Shown here piece after piece: positions 56,000-64,000 of a DNA stretch of 64,000 nucleotides; within the stretch, counting starts at the first letter, position 1; every line of letters begins with the position of its first letter. Both the position numbers and the translations under genes were made by a program. The notes beneath the pieces are model-generated. The model had not been told where the DNA came from. It saw only the letters and a program-made list of their open reading frames with translations, and searched no databases. This stretch comes from Lanius collurio (Eukaryota > Chordata > Aves > Passeriformes > Laniidae): assembly GCA_020086605.1 (NCBI GenBank), contig JACBWW010000016.1, forward strand, positions 3,648,456 through 3,712,455. The letters are read 5' to 3'.

Positions 56000-58900
56000 C
56001 TCCCCAGGGTATCGAAGGCACTGCCTTCTGTTCCTTCCAGCTCCGTCTCTCTCAGGATAACCGATTACCAGTGACAATGTGACACCGAAAATGAGCTTGT
56101 TTTTCCTGACAGCCTTAAAGGATTAATGCAGGATTAAACTTTATTCCACGACATGCATTCTGTATTTGTGATCTGTAAATGGATACTGAGCACAGTATGA
56201 CTCGAAGGTGTTGCATTTTTCCACAAAAATGCAAAATAAATACTGAATGTTCTTAAAGCATTTGTTACCTCCTGAGTGTTGCTGTACTTCCTGTACTCAC
56301 CACCCTGCATTTTCCTCAAAGTCTGCAATTATTTAGCTTTGGCTTTAGGCTTGGGGTTTTTTTGGTTTGGTTTTGTTTTGTTGTTTTTTTTTTTTTTATT
56401 TTTAATAGTATATTACAATCAAATTAATTCAATAGCAAAGTATTTCAGATAATATTTTAAGTAGTATCAGTTCTTTTATTCAGTTATTCTATAGTGAAAC
56501 AATGGTGCCAATAAAAATAGAGCAATCAATATTACCATGTTTTTCTTGCACTGAAGACAAAAATCTACTTATCTCTGAGCCATCTGCTCTTTTAGGATGT
56601 TCCTCGGGCATGCCCATCTTTTATTTCTGTAGAGTCATAGTTAAACTGTACATAAACTGTACATAAACTGTAAAAATAAGTTTCTCTTTTTGATGGTTAT
56701 CTGATATGATTTTCCATGGAAAAAGAAAGTTCTAGTGCGAGGTCCTTTAAGTTTTAAGCTGAGCCTTACATTTCACTCCAAGCTGAATAGCAAGCATATA
56801 AAAAGATCATTAGTGAGTAATTGGCTTCTTGGGTCTTACTGTTTCCATAGAAAATCCCTCATTTGGAAAGTATAAAGCTAAGTGCTTCATCAGTTTTCAT
56901 GAGGGAAATACATAAGGAAAATGCAGCTTTCATGAGAACTATTTTGCCAGCAAGCATAACCAAGCCAGGGAAGTGATGCCTGGCACTGGCCTGAGTCTTG
57001 CATAGTTTCTACTGTGTTGCTGGGGGCTTAGAGAAGGGTTTGGGGTTTTTTCCCAAGATAACTTACCTGATTTTTTCTTCAGTTGTTGCTGATATTATTT
57101 ACTCTTTGCTGAGGAAAATGTGGTTTCTTGGCAGTCCACAAAGCATCTACAGCTAATTGCCAAACCGTACAAGCTCAGTGGGCATTTTGACTTAGCACAA
57201 GCCGAGGTAACACTTTTTTTCCTCTTGATATTTTATGATACATGAAGGATTTAGTTCAAAGAAGAAGTGTACAGTGCTAAATGATCCATTACCATGCCTG
57301 GCATTGCCACAATAATTATGCCCTGGAAACAAAATGTCCTTGAAATCTTGGGTCACTATGGTTCTTTCAGCATTAAGTCCTCTGCAGTTGGTACAAAGTA
57401 CAAGCGGTACCAACAAAATTTAACTACATTAATCCCTTTTGTACCAATGCTTATTCATGCTACATTTTCTTGCCAGTTAAAAGAGTATCCCACATAGGTT
57501 AAAAAACTGACTTTTACTTTTATTAAGGACAGCATCAATCAAAGGATAAGCACTTGCTCACCTATGTTGAGCCTGTACAGCATTGGCAAATGCAGCTGCT
57601 TAGATTTGTACAGGAAAACAGTATGTTTATCAAATAAATAGTTTTGAATTGTTGGAAATTAAGAAGTAGTTTTGTGCAAGAAGGTTTGGTGTTGGAGGAG
57701 ATGCTTTCGTCTTAAAATACTTGTTCTCCAGCTCAAAATCTTCCCTTCTCCGATACAGTGAAACTAGAAATGATGGATACTTGAATCAAATACTATTTAA
57801 ACGACAAGCAGATGGGGAATCAACTCTTAAGCAGTCAGCTTCCAACTAAACAGAAATAAAATTATATAAAAATAGCATGCAAGTTTTAATACCTGGCTGA
57901 GGTATTTCAGTTATTCCCAATATATTCCTTAAGAGCTGACCAGCGTAAGTGCCCAGTTATAAATCTAGTGGCACATACATTCACATCCTCTTCCAAACAG
58001 CTGCCTTTACTTTGGCCACAACATTTTTGTTAAGGTAAATGTCTCTCTCTAGGAATTTTATAGCTAACTTGCCATGGGTTCATGGTGCATGACACTGTTG
58101 AAACATGACCCATGCTGTCATTCTTCCTTTTTTGTATCCCAGATGTGTCAGAGATGGGTGGGGCCTAGGGAAGAACCCACAAAGCCTACACTTCCTCTAG
58201 TCTGAGATTTTTCTGTATTTTATTGCCAATCACCACACACACACAAATGTTTTAAATTAGGCTGTGAAGTGAAAGGGTTATAAGATTGCCTAGAGACTCC
58301 AACAGGTTTTCTAGCCAACAGTGCTGAATAAAGTCCATTGCTGGAACCATTGCCAAGAAATTCTTTCACATAGGCCATGGAAAGACCACCCGGTCTCTCA
58401 ATTCAGGACTCTCTAGGGCACTAATCAGCTGGAGGCTGGCTGTGCTATTATGGATGTTTGACACATGAATCATGTTGATCAGGCTTCTCCCCTTGTCTCC
58501 TCTCTCAAGTGCAGCAAGTGAAACACGGAGAGAAGGAGGTCAGATGCACTCTGACTGCATCAGCCTGCCTCATTCCGTCTGGGAAGTTTAGTGCAGGGAA
58601 GGGTCGACACCACCTCTGCGTGGGTTTTGTTTTCTGGAGGGTTCTGTAGGCACCCACGAGTTGAATAACAATGATCTTGGCCATTGCCATCGTTTTCCAG
58701 GGGATTCATACAGTGTGGAGGTTGCAGAGAGCTGTATGGCTACAGACTCCACAGAACAGATTTCCTCATGGAATGCTAATCCAGTGCAGCCCTGAGGTGA
58801 AACCAGCAGGGGCCAGGAACAAGCCACTCCCTGCTGTCACGGTAAAGCAGAAATGCTAGGTCTGTTCATTGTGAACTCAGTACTAGGCCAGCTCTACAGG

Positions 58901-61900
58901 TAGATTCACAGGTGCACTGCATTGCCTTCACACTTTGAAAAATACGGCAATTGAAGAAAGCCTTGGGGAGGGGGAAATTGCCTCGGTATTTTCCTGCCAT
59001 CCGTGCCTGCTCCACCCCCATCCACTCTTGCCTGGCAGCTCAGGGGAAAGGAGGGTGAGAGGAAAGCTGAACCAAAGAGAACAGCACTGGAAGAAATACC
59101 TGTCTGCCCTCTACTGATGTAAGTCTTTAGCAGTGCTACAAAATTACTGTAAATGAAAGCTGTACCCCCTCCCTGAAGCTGTGTAAAGAAGAAACAAGAA
59201 CTTAACAGATTTATTTTCTGCTGTTTTGGGTGATGTTTTCAACAGAGCACATTAAACCTTTTTCAATAACACACCACTAGCATCAAAGGTATTGCCATTT
59301 AAACATGGCAAGAACTGGGGAGAAATGAAATATCTTTTATTAGTTCAGCTGGTGTATGTCTCCACTGGAAATAAAAACAGTGTCCCAGCTCTGAGAACAT
59401 GACCTTGAGAAGATTTCACGTGCCCAAAATGATCTTTATTTTTCCAGCCATATCATCTGCTTAGTGAAAGCTATTGCCTCTCCCAATAAAACTTGCCTTA
59501 TTTATTGCCTTAGACCATTGAAACTGCAACATTATCAAATTAGCAAGTAAAACAAGCATAACCAGATTTTTCTGTACAGAAATAATCTCAGTTCTCAAAA
59601 ATGTATTATGAAAATGTATAGAGTAAACAGCATGAAAAGGTTTCTGTGTACCTTACATTGCTGCATTTCCACTGCACTGCCTGGTGAGAGACCCGTGAAG
59701 CTGCTGGTGCACCCTGAGTGCTGAGGCCCTGCTACAAGACAACAACAATTTCAGTCATGGAGGGTAGCAGGGAGCTGATGTCACTGTCACTTTTTTCAGT
59801 CAACCAGAAACCAATTATCCCTGGCTGACAGGCCAAATTAAATCATTGGGTAGAAAGAGATGCCAGAATCCTCCCCTAGATTAGGTAATTGGGGCTTTAT
59901 TACAGTCAGACCTGGTGCTGTTTGTGGGGCCACAGAATACACCTAAGAGCCGTTCTGGTCTGTCTCTCTCTTTCTCCATCCTTTCCATAAGCATTAATGT
60001 ATTTTTAATCACTGAGAAAAGTAGTTAAAACTGCTGATCTTTTTATGTATGTAATACTAATAGATCCATCTATCCAAGTTTATGGAGAACATGAAGTTAG
60101 GAGTTCTGCCATGAAAGGTGACTGCTTTATACTGATTTAATACTTGAGATCCCTGGCTTTTTATCTAGTACTTTTGCAAGGATATAGAAAGTGTTTGACT
60201 TATACTTTGAAACTTAAGAGCAAGTTTGACATAGTATCAGGCTGATTTACTGAGTGGCTGCCTAGTTCACTGTATGGATTGTTTGGAGCTGAAGAAATAA
60301 GGCACTAAGGTGTCAAAGTCCACTCCTGTTCAGGTTAGCACCTAGTTGTGGCCCTCCAAGGTCTTTAGGAATGTATTGCTTGCAATGACACAAAGAAGAG
60401 GTACTGAACTAGCTAGTTCATTTAAATTACCAAATTTAAAAGCTTTTTGCATTGCCCAGTAGAAAGCAGAATTTGGTACACAGGTTAAGATACAACTATA
60501 CATGCCTGTAGAAACTTGGGTGTACAAGGTGATCAGTAGTCTTTATTTAAGAGGAAAAAAAATACATTTGCTATTGAAGTCTTTTCAGAAGTAGAGTATA
60601 ATGCATATAAGTTTCTGAATGGGGTAAAAAATTGGAAGGCTGATGATGGCAATTCATTGGAACGTTAGCACATGAAGCTGACAAATTACCAGTAGCTATT
60701 AAGCCTTTGTGCCTTCAGATAATATCTGCTGTGTAATTACAGGGACAGCTAGAAGCACTCAGATAGGCCTATCAGCTGAGTGTTTATCAAGGCTTCCCAG
60801 AGCTCTTCCCCTTCCCTTTGTGATGAACCTTGACATGGTTACAGTTGTCAGGGAATCAAACTCCATCTCTCTGCTAGAGATACAGGGCACTTCAAGGTGT
60901 AGGAGAGATAAAAATGCTATTCTGTACCCTCCTGGCTCACTATTCATGTAATTTGTAGATGCTATTTGTTTTGAATTATAAAGTCAAAAGTATGTCTAAT
61001 CGACAACACATTTTCCCCCAGAGACACAATTGCAGAAATGGAAGGATGCTCTAGCATTAGATGAGCATTTTAACTGTCATTGTTTATTTGTCTGAATTTA
61101 CATACTCTATGATGTATTGCCCATTTACTCACAGTCTGGATAAAAGGCTGCAGTTATGAAGCTTACTAGTCTTGTATAACTGTTAGAAACAAACATTACA
61201 TAATGAAAGCATTATATCTGTTTCTGGAGCAACACTATAGTGTAAGAGAATTTCAGGACCCTGTTTCATTTTAGGTGACATTCATTATCTGTTCTCTTAA
61301 TTACATTTGAATAGTAATTACAACATTTTCCCAAGAAAATATAATTAGGTTCTGATATCAAAAGGCAGACTACAAGTAAATTAATTAGGCTTTGAGGCCA
61401 CTATTAAAAACCTGGAGCAAGACAAACATGCCTCCAGTCAAAAAAGCAAGCACACAGCACAGAAAAGGTGTTTTAACCAAAAAAAATAAGGAAATACAGA
61501 ATTAATTCTTCTTTGTTAACAATACAGTGCACATAAACAGCTAGCTAGTACAACATGCTTGTACAAGAAATGGCTACAGGTAAGTTATTTTTAAGGAATG
61601 ATATTAACCAAATAAAAAACCTAACAACAATTCAATAAAAACTGAATTAGTAAAATGTCTGTATAAATGCAGTAGCAGAACTTCTTGTGATGATTCTAAT
61701 GGAAGCATAACCCTATGAAATCCTGTAATAATCACCTTGTAACAATGACCTTCCCAAGTGAAAAAATGAACCAAACCAACATACTGCTTGGGGTGTCACT
61801 GGAGCGAAACCCCTTTCAGTGAATTTCGGTACAGTGTGATTGGTTGAACATGTCTCTTTTGGTGTAGTTTGTCACTTTCCCAAGAGTAATGTTCTTTGGA

Positions 61901-63940
61901 AAGCATTCATTTCCAAAACAGCTGAGGGGGAGAACCAGTGTGTGAATTAATTTTCCTTTTATTAGGTGAAATGACAGAGCACTGTAACCCTTCAAAAGGC
62001 TATTTGCTTTCCTGCTGGAGGAGTTAAGCTTGTTCACCCTTTTTTGTAGCTGAATTTTACGCCATCCACCCATTTGCCAGCCTCAGCCACAACAACCATG
62101 GGTGCTTTTAATGCTGTTGGGTTCTGTGGCTGGCAGGAACTTGGGTGCCTTTACATGCCAAAGAGCTGTTACTGCTTTTCTTCTTCTGACTGTTTTTTAA
62201 ATTCTGTTTCTACTTGTGCATGTTATTTGAATCAAGACATTGAGAAGAGACTTCAAAGTAAATCGGGGAGTGAGATTACTTTCTTCCCCTTTGAAAATAA
62301 TTTTCTTGTTTTGAACTAAACTGCAGATTGAAATCTTTAATATTTGTTTATCACCTTGAAAATATGTGATATCAGAAGTGGCTTGGATTAGTTGAAAGGT
62401 TTGGTTGGAGGAATCATAATTTATGTTTCAAACTTTTCAAAACACCTTAATATTATTTAACTTGTTCAAAGGAAAAAAAAATAGCAAGAAGGTTATACCT
62501 TTTAAAATTGCCAACACTTTTTTCAGCAATTTTTAAGTAAAATATGCTTTAAAAACCCCGACAACTACACACACATATACAACACACAGAGAAATAAAGT
62601 ACAAAACCTCACCCTCTTCCTTCTGAAATGTTTCAAAAATTTCTCGCCAGCTACACTTCAAAGACCAGGTGGTTTGTCTAACTTTGAATTTCTGCTCAGT
62701 GTTTGGAAAAGAGCTCTCACATTCAAGTGGCCTACAGTACAAAACAATTGTACTTACTTTTGCTCATGATAAATGTGAGTGGATAAATTCACCTATTATT
62801 GCTGCAGAACATGTAAAATTTGCATCAATTTGGCCAGATAGAAATTTTTTCTTTCCTGTCTTGAACTACAAGTATAAAACCTATTTTCAGAATCACTGTG
62901 GCTTCTAACATATAGAAAATATGGTCCTAAAGAAATGCCAAACTGTTAGAGTCACACTGAGTGAGCACAAATAGTGCAGCCTACTAGACTTGTTATTTCC
63001 ATAGCTTCCAATGGAGGGAAGAGCAAATACAGTCCCTCCTGCATGTCCAGCCTTCAGAAAGTGAATTCCATTTCTTGAACAGTTGTGATTGCCATGTCAG
63101 AATGGAATTTGGTATAATTCTTGTAGGTTATTGGTTTCCCAACTTATTTAAGGATGGTGTTATACAAGGACATGTTATATTAATCTACTTCATCAAATTA
63201 ATACTGAAGTCTGACTCTGCTGCTGCAGGAGTCGAGGGGGTCAAGGTTAACATGGCTCATGTTTATCCATTCTTCAGGAGTCAGATGCTGCCAGAGACCA
63301 TTTCATTCACTCCAATTAATCTTATTTTGGAAGAGTGAGCTGCACAAGCTGTGTCTTTAGACTACAGTTCCTTTAGCAACTTTCAGGGCTACATTTGTAG
63401 AAGAGCTCAGCATTTGCCATTCTTCAGGCATGTGACTTGTGCCCATGGGTTTACCTGGGGACTAAAGGTCTTTCAATAGTGCTGTGGGGATGTGGAGCTC
63501 CTCATCACTGTCACACCAGTGGGTAACATCCTCAATTCTGAGTGCAGTTGAAAGCTAAGAGAAAGTCTTACACTGCCAGCACGAGGAGCTGCTGCAACAC
63601 ATACAGGACATGCTGCTGAGGGGATTTCTTGGGTTTTACTGTGAACACGTCTTTTTAAAACAACTTGCTTATAGTCAAGGCACTGAAGATGTAGTTTCTG
63701 ACAACAAAATCGTGTTTCTTTGATAATTGTAATTACACTAGAAGTGCTGGCTTAGAAATTCTTGTACCCCAGAAACTCTCAGATTTAGAATTCTTAGTCC
63801 CACAAAATTGTGTCTGGTGAATGTTGGTGTTAAAGTCAAAACTGGGCATGAAGAACCAGACCTCTCAGCGGTTGCCCATGGCCAACAAGCATATTCACCC
63901 AGGCTTTCAGTGTATTGGAAAAAGTTACTATAAAAATACC
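56000..63940. other. Region upstream of ZBTB41, no gene recognised
   Basis: AT-rich sequence with no exon, RNA gene or repeat family I can support. Short open frames (for example 62074-62319 plus, 63075-63338 plus) lack splice context or similarity. Stretches near 59800-59920 and 61290-61400 are rich in TAAT and TAATTA homeodomain-type sites. By human synteny CRB1 would follow to the right, on the plus strand. Confidence 0.5.
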
Positions 63941-63942
63941 AT

Positions 63943-63969
63943 TAAAAAAAAAAAAAAAGAAAAAAAAAA
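63943..63969 (+). repeat. A-rich tract
   Basis: About fifteen A, one G, then nine A. It could be a simple repeat or the tail of a retroposed sequence, but no retrotransposon is recognisable just upstream. Confidence 0.7.
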
Positions 63970-64000
63970 CATGAACAAGACTTGATACCCAAGAAAATGG

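Noticed and set aside
54670..56077. Long open frames of 180-430 codons across the CpG island
   Set aside because: Most of their length is translated N, and the rest is GC-rich repeat.
62074..62319. 81-codon plus-strand frame as a CRB1 exon
   Set aside because: No EGF or laminin G pattern, no signal peptide and no splice context.

Overview
This is nuclear DNA of a bird, most likely a songbird (passerine). It holds three large intron-containing genes, all on the minus strand and in the same order as on human 1q31: F13B, ASPM and ZBTB41. The bird assignment rests on several CR1 LINE fragments. The passerine assignment rests on a SINE with a tRNA-Ile-like head and a CR1 tail at 22740-22888, which looks like the passerine family TguSINE1. 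Proteins were read by splicing exons by hand on the minus strand, using GT-AG (once GC-AG) junctions and matching intron phases.

Region by region. (1) 1-8722: F13B, the B subunit of coagulation factor XIII, a secreted chain of sushi (CCP) domains. A signal-peptide exon and nine sushi exons are visible, and the tenth exon runs off the left edge. The exon for human-type sushi 6 is missing from its expected place, where only a possible degraded relic is seen. (2) 8723-9860: intergenic, with an HNF1-like site just upstream of the F13B start. (3) 9878-37423: ASPM, the spindle-pole microcephaly protein, complete. Twenty-nine coding exons join without a break into a 10404-nt CDS of 3467 residues, including one 4626-nt exon with about 63 IQ motifs. 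(4) 36870-37700: a CpG island with the ASPM promoter, carrying a CHR element and three CCAAT boxes. (5) 37800-42460: no other gene is seen; this is probably the long 3' UTR of ZBTB41, ending close to the ASPM promoter. (6) 42461-54476: ZBTB41, complete coding region in ten exons (906 residues: BTB domain, acidic linker, 14 C2H2 zinc fingers). (7) 54740-55990: the ZBTB41 CpG island, interrupted by a 360-base run of N beside GC-rich tandem repeats. (8) 56000-64000: no gene recognised. In human, CRB1 lies on this side, so this is probably the ZBTB41-CRB1 intergenic region.

The three genes share synteny, not a pathway: F13B acts in blood clot stabilisation, ASPM in mitotic spindle organisation of dividing progenitors, and ZBTB41 is a presumed DNA-binding regulator. 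I found no new multi-gene system. The points most worth a second look are the lost sushi exon of F13B, its CpG-rich sushi 3 exon, a CR1 insertion next to an F13B splice donor, the GC-AG intron in ZBTB41, the SINE, and the cell-cycle promoter of ASPM.
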